From assembly GCA_024734495.1 (NCBI GenBank), contig JALMQS010000187.1, forward strand, positions 21,801,870 through 21,865,869: a stretch of 64,000 nucleotides of DNA, in the 5' to 3' direction. Made by a program: the position numbers and the translations under genes. The stretch is from Forficula auricularia (lineage: Eukaryota > Arthropoda > Insecta > Dermaptera > Forficulidae). How positions within the stretch are numbered: position 1 is the stretch's first letter; each line of letters begins with the position of its first letter. This document shows positions 55,951 through 64,000 of the stretch, piece after piece. The notes below the pieces were generated by a model. The model searched no databases. It worked only from the letters and a program-made list of their open reading frames with translations, and was not told the origin of the DNA.

Positions 55951-56133
55951 TAAGCCTGTTTAAATCTAAATTAATCGAGCGAAGTTACATCCTTTCTGGA
56001 AACCGGATGAAAGAATTTTTTTATTTTGATTTGAATGATGGTAGCAACTCAAGAGCTATCCTCCCTGATTCGCATTTCGGTTTCCGGATGTATGTTCGCC
56101 CCTCCCCAAACCAATTCCCAAAAATAGACTCTA

Positions 56134-56495
56134 CTATTAAGTTGGTAGGAAAATAATTTTATTTTTTAACCCTTAACATTAAACACATATATCTCGGCTT
56201 AGAAAAAACATTATTAATAATACAAACCATTCGAAGCAATTCACTTTTGTCAACATGAAACAAGTTTATTTATTCCTGTGTCATAAAATTCCGGTGTTCT
56301 GGAGGCGATTAAGTCGTTGAAGGCATTTTTGACACCATCTTGGTGTATGAAGCATATCAGCCGCAAGAAGTTGTCGAGATGCTTGAAAAAGTGGTAGTTA
56401 GTTGGCGAGAGGTCTGGAGAGTATGGCGGATGAGAGAGAGTCTCGTAGCTTAGTTCGTTCAACTTCTGCAGTATCTTCTGTGATTTTGCATGAAA
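56134..56495 (-). pseudogene. mariner transposase C-terminus with 3' TIR
   Basis: Reverse strand: ILQKLNELSYETLSHPPYSP, DLSPTNYHFFKHLDNFL, VKNAFNDLIASRTPEFYDTG, INKLVSC then two stops. This matches irritans-type mariner DDE transposases. The third catalytic Asp, expected in SPTDYHFF, is Asn here, and the N-terminal part with the first two Asp is missing. The element end TATTAAGTTGGTAGGAAAAT (about 56134) resembles a mariner TIR. The opposite TIR is not found. Confidence 0.8.
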
Positions 56496-56499
56496 AAGA

Positions 56500-57815
56500 A
56501 AATTTTCAACGTTAATTCAAAAATTTTTAATGTCCTTTATTTTTTGAAGTAATACATTTCTTAATTTTTTTAATATTTTTCTAAGTAAGTTGTTTCAGTT
56601 GAAAAATTATTTTCTATATATTTCTCTAGCAGTATAAGAGTATAATGAGTTCAAACGCAAGATTTTGAAAAAACAAATTAGTTTTTATTATTTTTTCATA
56701 ATGTTGCGCCACTTCAAAAAAAAAAAATCCTTAGTTTAAAGGACATTTTATGACAAAGGTTGGCTGTGGACACTTTTAAATAACAAGGTAAAAAAATGTG
56801 TATAGCTTTATTTATTTTCTTAAAAATCAGCTTTCCAGCTGAGATTCATAATGAAAGTGTTCCCTTTTAATCCTAAGAATTCGAAAAAAATCACCATTCA
56901 TTAATTTTGAATTTTACTAGTGAAAAAAAAAAAAATCGAAAAAAGAGGTTTTTTTGAAAATTTCGAAAATCGTTTGAGATAATGAGCTAAAAATTTAGCT
57001 GAATTATTTTTATTTAATGTCAAATCGATCCCCCAAGTGCAAATAGACCCTTTCTTACTAAAAAACGAGTTTTTACTGCAACATATCATATATAATAATT
57101 GCGTGGATGCATGGGCATAGCTCTCCAAAGCCCCCCCCCCCCCACTTCCAAAAAAAGTTTTAATCAAAAAGATTCAAATCCAAAATTTACCAACAACATG
57201 ATACTTCTGATTCAGTTTATTTTTATTTATTTTTTCAAATCCTTAACCAAACACTCATAAGCCCTCTCAACTCCGACTTTCATATTTGAATCCATTTAAA
57301 GCTCAATATTATTTTTATTTATTTCATTTTATTTTACGGGGAAATCCCATTAAAAGCAAAATATTGATCAGTTCATACAGGTATTTGTAATTTAAATCAA
57401 CAGAAAATTCTAGGCAAAGGGGAAAACTTTTTCAAGATTCGTCGGCACGCTGTCAGTAATTTTTATTGAATTGAACTCAATTCCGTCTCAGCAAACGAGA
57501 TGTAGTTTTTTAATACAAAGTTATCAGCCAAATTTCTGGTCTATTGTTGCATCTATTTTATCTCATTATTATATTAAACATTTATGAACCGGTAATTCTG
57601 AAGCTGGAAATCCATGATTGATTCAATTCCTTGTTTGGGAAATACAATCATTTTGGCTTCAAAACAAACTTTCGGTTTTTGAGTAGGGATTGTCGTTTGG
57701 TGGCATTTATATTCCCGAGATTTCGAGATAAGATAAATATTTGTCCCGGGATCCGCGATTTATTAATGGTACTGATTTAATTTAAGTAATTAACAACTTG
57801 AGTTGTTTACCAAAA
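56500..57815. other. No recognised feature
   Basis: AT-rich; a C12 run at 57129-57142. No gene supported. Confidence 0.4.
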
Positions 57816-57817
57816 AA

Positions 57818-57985
57818 CAATTTAGTCTTTTTGATTATAAGGCGATTCTTCCATGTTTTTAGTAGAGGTTACCATTAATAGTCAAAACATCAAACATGGA
57901 ATGCAATAAGGTTATTTATTACTCTAGTATTAGAAAAGAATCGATTTTAAGCCGATTCCTCTATGTCTTCAGCAAAGGTAACGGA
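57818..57985. repeat. Repeat shared with core of 29789-30674 element
   Basis: TTTAGTCTTTTTGATT, CGATTCTTCCATGTTTTTAG, TACCATTAATAGTCAAAACA, GGAATGCAATAAGGTTATT and a second half TTTTAAGCCGATTCCTC match 30095-30290. Here the long inverted arms are absent. Confidence 0.65.
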
Positions 57986-58344
57986 TAAGAAAACAACGCA
58001 GTTGCTATGTTTACTTATAAAATTTCCTCCCAAATTTTTAGCATTTCACAGAGAGAAGCCTATCCACTCTTACTTAAGCAAGGAATGAGCTATATTAAAC
58101 CGATCGAATTAATAAATTTAAAAAAGTACTACCTTACTCTAGGGAAAAGTACTTTAAAATATAATTTTACTAAAAACTATATTGAACCTTTTTTATGGTC
58201 CCCAATGTACTTAATTACGATATTAAATTTCATCAAAATTGGTTTTTCAAGATATTTAGAAACAACTAAAAAAGTACAAAGTACTAATATTTGTGAACCG
58301 ATATGTACCAAAAACTAATCAGCGCTTCATATTGTTAAAATACC

Positions 58345-59372
58345 ATAGTAGGTTTTCAATTTTATTTCAATCGGTGTAACGGTGTGGAAAAAATCGTGAA
58401 CGAAAAAAGCTATAACATACATCCATACCAGTGGCGGTTGGTGACTTTTCAACCAGGGGATGCTTCCAAAAAAATACCCTTCATTATTTGAAATTTTATT
58501 TTAAACTTCGATTTTTTTTCGCAAATTTTATCGAATACCGCATCATTTTCGTTATTTTCCAAATTTAACATTAGATTGTGAGTGAGGATAGGAGTCAGAA
58601 ATTAAATCTTGTGACTCCATAGTCCCTGGATGGAAATCGACCATCTTCCACAATGAATCAGCCTGTCCTATAAGAAAATCTTAAATTTCTCCTAGTTCTA
58701 TTGCTATTGACTTGTTTATAGCAGTTTATAGAAATAGATTAATCCAAAGATTCCCGAATCATCTTTATTTATTCTTTTTTTGTATTATTACTATTTTAAT
58801 AGTTCCTCAGCGAGAAGAATATTTATTCGACTAAAACTTCTCTGGACATGTCTTTAACATGCTTGAACTGGAAGATATAACAGACAGGGCTACAAACCTT
58901 CTATACGTTCCCTTTTCGGAAAATTCATTTATTTTAATTGCCCCTTGAAACGATGCAAACTTTTTCTTTCATTTGAAGAACCAATATATTTTTCAAAACA
59001 AAATTTTTTTATAGAAATATTTGAAATGACGGATAATAATTTGAAAATTTAAAGATCCTCTTGAAATTTTTAAACCATTATTTATGAAAATATTCTAAAT
59101 GTTAGAAATTTTATGGATGCGCCACAGCATTCATGAACCGCACGGCACTGATCCATACATACATCCGCACGCACACAATGAAAAATCGCACTTTTTGGCC
59201 TCTGGACGATACCCCATGTAATTTTTGGCAAAACAACCACGTGCTAAAATTCAACCTAATTGAATACTACAATTTGTGACTTTAATTGATACGCTGGGTA
59301 CCCTAGTTCTTACCTGAGGCCCATTTGAAGTCGCGCTTGCCGCTTCGCATTGGATAAAGTAAAAAGGATGAA
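58345..59372 (+). repeat. Family D repeat split by hAT insertion
   Basis: 58345-58428 and 59151-59372 together align with the uninterrupted copy at 12300-12605 (inverted): CGGTGTGGAAAAAATCGTGA, ATAACATACATCCATAC | ATCCATACATACATCC, AAATCGCACTTTTTGGCC, ATTTTTGGCAAAAC, CAATTTGTGACTTTAATTGA. Confidence 0.75.
58429..59150. mobile_element. hAT MITE family F, copy 3 (722 bp) with 8-bp TSD
   Basis: Begins CAGTGGCGGTTGGTGACTTT and ends AACCGCACGGCACTG. Perfect 8-bp flanking duplication ATCCATAC (58421-58428 and 59151-59158). Slightly shorter than copies 1 and 2 through internal deletion (the CCCAAACGGATACTG part is missing). No transposase. Confidence 0.88.
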
Positions 59373-59374
59373 GT

Positions 59375-60090
59375 GAATGTTGCGGCCAAAGCCCCCAACA
59401 GTATAGTAATAACAAAATAAAAGTAGATGTTTTTTCAAATATAAGCATTTTATTCAATTTTTATAATATGTGCTTAGAAAGGTCGAACAGTTTACACTTT
59501 TATCACTGAGGTGAGTTTGAAATCTTGTTATGAACAGACCTGCAAAGGAAAAAGCTCTCTCTGCTTCGAGAGATGTCGGTGGCACTGATTTCGAAGCAGA
59601 GATTAATTAAGCATTATATTAAGTACTAAATATTAAATAATTTATTAAAATGAAACACCACCATTGATATATACATATCAGTTTAAAACTGCCGAGATTT
59701 CCCGGGATGCACTCACAAATCCTGGGATTTTTCTCGAGCGAAAATTTTTTCGGGATCCCGGTTTCTCGGATCTTGAAATCCCGGCAATAATTTAACAATC
59801 CCTATTATTGACTTGTAATGGGCATCTTAATCCAGACGATGACTCTGCCTCTCAAAAAGACCTCATAAATTATGTTTTAAGTTTTAATTTTTACAAAAAT
59901 GAAAATCAAATATATTATATATTTATCCATGAATTATTTCGAAACATTAATTTTTCAATATTACCGAATTAACCAACATTTAATTTTGATTAGATAGATT
60001 CATCCATCGGCATCTGAAAGTTGTAAGATAATGCGCATTCGAATAGAAGAACGCTTTGTAATGCGGGTTGCATCTTCAGATGCTGTATAT
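59375..60090. other. No recognised feature
   Basis: AT-rich; CCCGGGATGCACTC and TTTCGGGATCCCGG words near 59700-59780 but no structure that I can name. Confidence 0.4.
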
Positions 60091-60095
60091 TAAAA

Positions 60096-60257
60096 TCGAG
60101 GAGTGAACTGCGATTGGAATTTGGTGTACACCGTCTTTGGGATTATGTGGAATTATTTTGGAATTCATTAGATAATTCCCCTTCTTCTATTGCCTTCTAC
60201 TTGGAAATGGAAGTGGAAGTAGGTGTACACGATATTAGGTTGCGGTTCACCCCTCGA
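60096..60257. mobile_element. Family E MITE, copy 2
   Basis: Ends TCGAGGAGTGAACTGCGATT and GGTTGCGGTTCACCCCTCGA are inverted. Flanked by TTAAAA on both sides (60090-60095, 60258-60263). GTGTACACC occurs near both ends. Confidence 0.75.
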
Positions 60258-60264
60258 TTAAAAT

Positions 60265-61040
60265 TATATAAAAAATATTAAAACCTTACTTCTTGAAAAG
60301 AAAAATTAATGAAAATGTTTAACATTTAATGGTAAAATCACATGACTTTTCTATTAAACTCTATTATGTATATTTGATTATTAGAAAACACAACGTTTAT
60401 TGCTAGTGTGGGACTCATGCACGGAATCCCTAGTTTTTTTTTATCTGTCATCTCTACTCTATAGCAATAATTTAAACGAAACCAAAATAATATTTCTAAA
60501 AACTTTCACTTCGCCTGGCTCTCGAACGTATGAGCGAATGAGGATAATTAATAAAATATCCTATAATCGCAAAAATTCGTTTCAAAAAATCCCCGCATTG
60601 ATTCATTTTTTTGCCTTTCTCTCTCCCTTTATTTTTCATTTACAAATACCCAATTTCAATATTTAACCTTTCTCTTCCTATTACATATTTTCTTCTTTTA
60701 ATATTTACTCATAATATTTATTTTTTAAATAAATATCTCACTGAACAAATTAATATAAGTAAGTTTTAAGATAAAACATTTTATATTTAGGAGCTATATT
60801 GATAGTTCTATTTTTTTGAACCTCCCCCCGCCAAACAATTTTTGCCCCCGAAAAAAATAATGTCTCTTTTTTATTATAGATCTCTTTTATAGTAAATTCT
60901 ATTTTTCTTCGGGCGAGAATGGTAGGCTATTTATCAGAGAGATGTCTCATTTCAAAACATAGCTTTACCATATGTAGTTTAAAAATAAATTAGTGATTTT
61001 ATTTTATTTATTTTCTTAGAAAGACGGACTGGTAAGCGAA
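60265..61040. other. No recognised feature
   Basis: AT-rich; short frames only. Confidence 0.4.
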
Positions 61041-61097
61041 ATAGGTAGGTTATAATGAAAGGCAGTCCATAAATTATTTAAATTTTATTCAAATTCC

Positions 61098-61130
61098 GAC
61101 GTTTCGGAGACTTTTTCTCCCCTTCTTCAG
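61098..61130 (-). ncRNA. Hammerhead ribozyme-like motif, left arm
   Basis: Reverse strand: CTGAAGA (61124-61130), stem II GGGGA/TCTCC with one G.U, GAAAC, then GTC directly (61098-61100). Helix I can start CC/GG. Core intact. Confidence 0.65.
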
Positions 61131-61340
61131 GGTATTGAATAGTTATTGATGGGTGAATATAACTCGGTTCCCATTTGTCTCTCCTTTCAGTGATAGCAAC
61201 GATATTACAATACTTTTCAACATTATATCATATGTGTACTTAGTTAACTAATTTGAAAAGTATTGTAATATTGTTGCTATCACTAAAAAGAGACAAATGG
61301 GAACCGAGTTATACTCACCCATCAATAACTAATCAATACC

Positions 61341-61372
61341 CTGAAGAAGGAGAGAAAAGTCTCCAAAACGTC
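61341..61372 (+). ncRNA. Hammerhead ribozyme-like motif, right arm, mutated
   Basis: CTGAAGA (61341-61347), stem II GGAGA/TCTCC, then AAAAC instead of GAAAC, then GTC. The lost G of GAAA is an invariant core base, so this copy is probably inactive. Confidence 0.6.
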
Positions 61373-62045
61373 GGAATTTGAATAAAATTTAAATAATTTA
61401 TGGACTGCCTTTCATTATAACCTACTTATAAATTAGTGAATTTTTCGAATTTTGCAATACCAAAATGCGATAGGATGGTTATCCAGGAAATCAAATTTTG
61501 ACATGTATGTAAAATTATCCAGGACGGATTAAGTAATGGACATTCTCCTGATTTCTATAATCTATATAATATTCCATTAATAATCTATCAACATAATAAA
61601 TCTTTTCAATAATCTATTTTTTTGTTGTGTAATGGATATAAAATTATATAAATAGATGTATGTGGGGGAGTTGTTTGGTAAAGCCAGGTGGTGGGTTTGA
61701 ACAAAGCCAGATTTCAATTAATAACAGAACTAAAGTAAAAATACTTATTTTCTCCAGTTTAGCATTTAAATTGGTTCTTAGGCCTAACCGCGGCAGCGAC
61801 ACGCACGACTTTAACCAAACCTTTTTAAATCGTTTAACCAATTCAGCCCGAATTAGCAATCTTAAAGACGTGCCAACCATTCTCGACCCAGTCTCAAAGG
61901 GTACTAATGCTTTTGTGATTTGTTGAAAGTAATCGTTATAGTAGAATGGCCAACAAAAGATATAGACGTTAAATCTATTTATGAGAAACATTGTTCTATA
62001 TGAAATAAACCGAGTGTATCTTCTGGTTATGTAAATAAGTAATTA

Positions 62046-62204
62046 CGAGGGGTGAACCGTGACCTAATATCTTGCACACCTACTTCCACTTTTATTTCCA
62101 AGTAGAAGACAATAGATGAAGGGGGATTATCTAATGAATTCCAAAATAATTCCACATAATTCCAAAGACGAGTACACCTAATTCCAATCGCGGTTTACCC
62201 CTAG
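62046..62204. mobile_element. Family E MITE, copy 3
   Basis: Ends CGAGGGGTGAACCGTGACCT and AATCGCGGTTTACCCCTAG are inverted; CACACCTACTTCCACTT near the left. Collinear with copy 2. Confidence 0.75.
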
Positions 62205-62394
62205 AATAATTATATAGGTAAATATCATTATTTACATAATCTGTGACTTTTGTTTTAGTTTAATATATATATATTTCACACAAATATTAAATAAATAACA
62301 ATCGAGTTTTTAGTTATGGTTAATGGATTTATTTAAAAAAGATATTCGATTTCCGAGGAGACGAAAGCCCTTTTAATATTGAATCAAACAAATC

Positions 62395-62975
62395 TTATAA
62401 TTTTAATTTGAAATCCTTCCCCCTACCTTAATTTTAGGGTCGATTTCTACCAAAATCTAATCAGCTCTTAAGCCCCCCATACACACTTCAACTTGTAGTC
62501 CAACCAGACTCCGCCCAAACTTATCAAGAGTGTTTTGATACTCATCAACCTGGTTGTTCAACTCTCTCAACCTGCCCATACACTGTTCAACTTGAACCTC
62601 AAATAAAGCAACTTAGACAACAATTTGAAGTGTGTATGGGGGGCTTTAATCTCAATCCACCATAACTACATGTGAAATTTCGTTTAGATATTCGCACTAG
62701 TTTTTGAGCTAGACCGTCCACAAAAATTTGGTCACGAACGTAGGTACTAACGTACGAACAGATATTATGATAAAACAGTTAATATCTCGAAAAATATAAT
62801 TTTTTCGATGTTCAATTATTAAAGCTTTTTTATAGACCAAAATGCCATGGTTTCGCCCAATTTTTTTAATCAAAATAGTTTGAGCCGTTTTTGAGATATT
62901 TCGCAAAAACAAAGCAAAAAAACACTTTTTCCATGCACGATTACAATACTTGACCATGGTAAAGTAAAAAAAAAA
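62395..62975 (-). repeat. Family C repeat, copy 4, with inserted MITE
   Basis: On the reverse strand GGTCAAGTATTGTAATCGTG, CAAAAACGGCTCAAACTATT, CCATGGCATTTTGGTC, AAATTTCACATGTAGTT, GATTAAGAGCTGATTAGATT. A 175-bp MITE interrupts the TTAATCTCAA word. Confidence 0.75.
62471..62645. mobile_element. TTA-flanked MITE (175 bp), Harbinger-like
   Basis: Perfect 21-bp terminal inverted repeats starting AGCCCCCCATACACACTTC, continuing imperfectly for ~10 bp. Flanked by TTA (62468-62470 and 62646-62648). A 3-bp TTA duplication is typical of PIF/Harbinger. Other family C copies (5517, 7613) show the unoccupied site as AGATTAAGAGCTGATTAG. Confidence 0.85.
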
Positions 62976-63092
62976 AATTGAATGAATTTGCAGGCCTACG
63001 AAGTAATAAAATTTTCAACAGCTACAAATCTATTAAGTTAAATTAATTATTTTTTTCCCTAATCCTATGGTACTTTTATTGGTTGGTTTCAG

Positions 63093-63404
63093 CTACAAGT
63101 ACGCTGACGGGACCCTTGTTCATCGACGAGCCGCCATCTCGAGCAGAATTTGCAAATTCCACTGGATACAGATTGGACTGTACTGCGAATGGAAATCCAG
63201 TACCAACCACCTCGTGGGTTACTGCTGATGGCAAAGTGGCCACCACATTGATGGGAATCCGAGAGTTACTTCCAAATGGTTCCCTTTATTTTTTACCTTT
63301 TGAAGCTAGCTCGTATAGACACGACGTGCATGCTTCCACTTACCGATGCATTGCCAGTAATGTGATCGGCAGAATCGTCAGCAGAGACATCAAGGTCAGA
63401 GCAG
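63093..63404 (+). CDS. Dscam-type immunoglobulin-domain exon
   Basis: Internal exon of 312 nt between acceptor TTGGTTTCAG (ends 63092) and donor GCAG|GTAGTG (GT at 63405). Both boundaries are phase 1, the usual design of Ig-domain exons. Translation: TSTLTGPLFIDEPPSRAEFA, NSTGYRLDC, NPVPTTSWVTADGK, LLPNGSLYFLPF, YRHDVHASTYRCIASN, IVSRDIKVRA. This is one Ig fold: the first Cys in RLDC, Trp in TSWV, second Cys in YRC. The GP.F..EPP..EF.NSTG start and YR.DVHA.TYRC..SN..G ending are characteristic of the N-terminal Ig domain of arthropod Dscam proteins, surface adhesion molecules of neurons and haemocytes. Which Dscam paralogue cannot be told from one exon. No further exon is seen up to 64000, so introns on both sides are long, and upstream + strand sequence may be intron. 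Confidence 0.85.
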
Positions 63405-64000
63405 GTAGTGTCATCTCTATTTATCGATTTTATAGATTTTAAGTTTAAATTTAACAACAGTAATGATAAAAATAGTTAGATAGAATATTTGTTCTCTTTA
63501 ATAATTAATGAGAGTTGCCAGTAATAATCAAACTACGCCCCGAGAGAAGCTTCTATGTGTGATCAGACTTGTGGGCGCGCCGTCCAACAAATAACTGATC
63601 ATCAAAACATAGTTTTAACAAATCAAGAAGATACAAATTCACTCTCTTCAGATAATCTTTTAACTCATATACGTCGACTTGTTAACTACGTAGTGAATTG
63701 GACTGGATCTATACTTCATAGCCAAGAGAAAAAAACATAGATGTCCACCCAAAATTCGGAAGGATGTTAGTTTTAGAGTCCTTAGACGTGTTTTGTTTGC
63801 GCCCTTAAACGACTTTTGTTTGCCCCTTTGGATGACTTTTGGAGTGAATTCATCCTGAAGTGTTGGTGTCCGGGAGTGAATCGTTTTCTCATATTATCTC
63901 TGTTCTATTTGATGAGAACATATGTTTATTTCACACTTATTCTTAGGTTGCGTTTCGCCAGCGCCATATCTTGGGCGATGCTGGATTTACATTGGTTTGT
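63405..64000 (+). other. Intron of the Dscam-type gene
   Basis: Begins at the donor. A 61-codon frame at 63555-63740 has no Ig motif and no good acceptor before it. GTTTCGCCAGCGCCATATCT near the end was not identified. Confidence 0.5.

Larger units (their letters stand above)
61045..61425. mobile_element. PLE-end hairpin with two facing hammerheads
   Basis: Arms of ~180 bp (61045-61225 and 61250-61425) are near-perfect inverses: GTAGGTTATAATGAAAGGCA, AAATTCCGACGTTT..., AACTCGGTTCCCATTTGTCT, GTGATAGCAACGATATTACA. The spacer is ~30 bp. Each arm holds one hammerhead-like motif. No coding sequence. Likely a tail-to-tail junction of two PLE ends or a non-autonomous derivative. Confidence 0.75.

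Noticed and set aside
58007..58318. 103-codon frame
   Set aside because: No recognisable motif; biased to codons expected in AT-rich sequence, sits between repeats.
61644..62036. Possible solo LTR (starts TGTATGTGGGGGAG, AATAAA near 62004) with 115-codon reverse frame
   Set aside because: No matching direct flanks, no TG...CA ends and no second copy, so neither an LTR nor a gene can be supported.
63555..63740. 61-codon frame after the Dscam-type exon
   Set aside because: No Ig or fibronectin motif and no convincing acceptor; treated as intron.

Overview
The window looks like intergenic or intronic DNA from an arthropod, probably an insect. It is very AT-rich, has almost no long open reading frames outside retroelements, and is built from nested repeats: hAT, mariner, MITEs, several LINE groups, tRNA-derived SINEs and Penelope-like elements. 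The only host coding sequences I can support are one Dscam-type immunoglobulin exon (63093-63404, + strand) with clean splice sites, and a short candidate terminal exon with acceptor, stop and poly(A) signal on the - strand (40523-40639). A 100-N assembly gap sits at 41242-41341 beside a TA microsatellite.

Layout. 0.2-13.6 kb: dispersed repeats, a fold-back element (567-1095), three arrays or copies of a long repeat with G-rich tandem units (5.2-8.3 kb), and small hAT elements. 14.29-17.94 kb: a Penelope-like element (PLE) with a perfect 12-bp target duplication, inverted terminal repeats, a broken reverse transcriptase (RT) and a GIY-YIG endonuclease. A Dong/R4-type LINE has inserted in its linker at a TAA repeat. 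18-28 kb: hAT copies, hairpins, a degenerate ~150-bp tandem array and a fold-back element. 29-36 kb: a second, 5'-truncated Dong copy at a TAA repeat, an 886-bp inverted-repeat element, an RTE-like LINE end split by a 1.1-kb insertion, two SINEs with the same GAA-type tail, and a tandemly duplicated LINE/fold-back junction. 37-46 kb: hAT copy, candidate exon, gap, and an inverted array with tRNA-like sequences. 47-49.5 kb: a 5'-truncated, frameshifted RTE-like LINE with a GAA tail followed by 69-bp tandem repeats. 51-62 kb: PLE remnants, LINE fragment, mariner remnant, hAT copy with an empty-site paralogue, and MITEs. 63-64 kb: Dscam-type exon.

The most interesting thread is a set of hammerhead-ribozyme-like motifs (core CTGANGA, stem II, GAAAC, GTC). 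They lie at the ends of the PLE and in PLE-like remnants spread over the window (17.8, 32.3, 38.8, 51.2 and twice at 61.1-61.4 kb, with degenerate relatives at 35.1 and 36.1 kb). They appear to belong to more than one PLE lineage, and several sit in face-to-face inverted pairs. Three or more SINEs ending in the same trinucleotide tail as the RTE-like LINEs suggest a LINE/SINE partnership. Related copies inside the window also give natural empty sites for two insertions (hAT at 58.4 kb, TTA-flanked MITE at 62.5 kb). All family assignments come from reading the sequence; no database search was possible.
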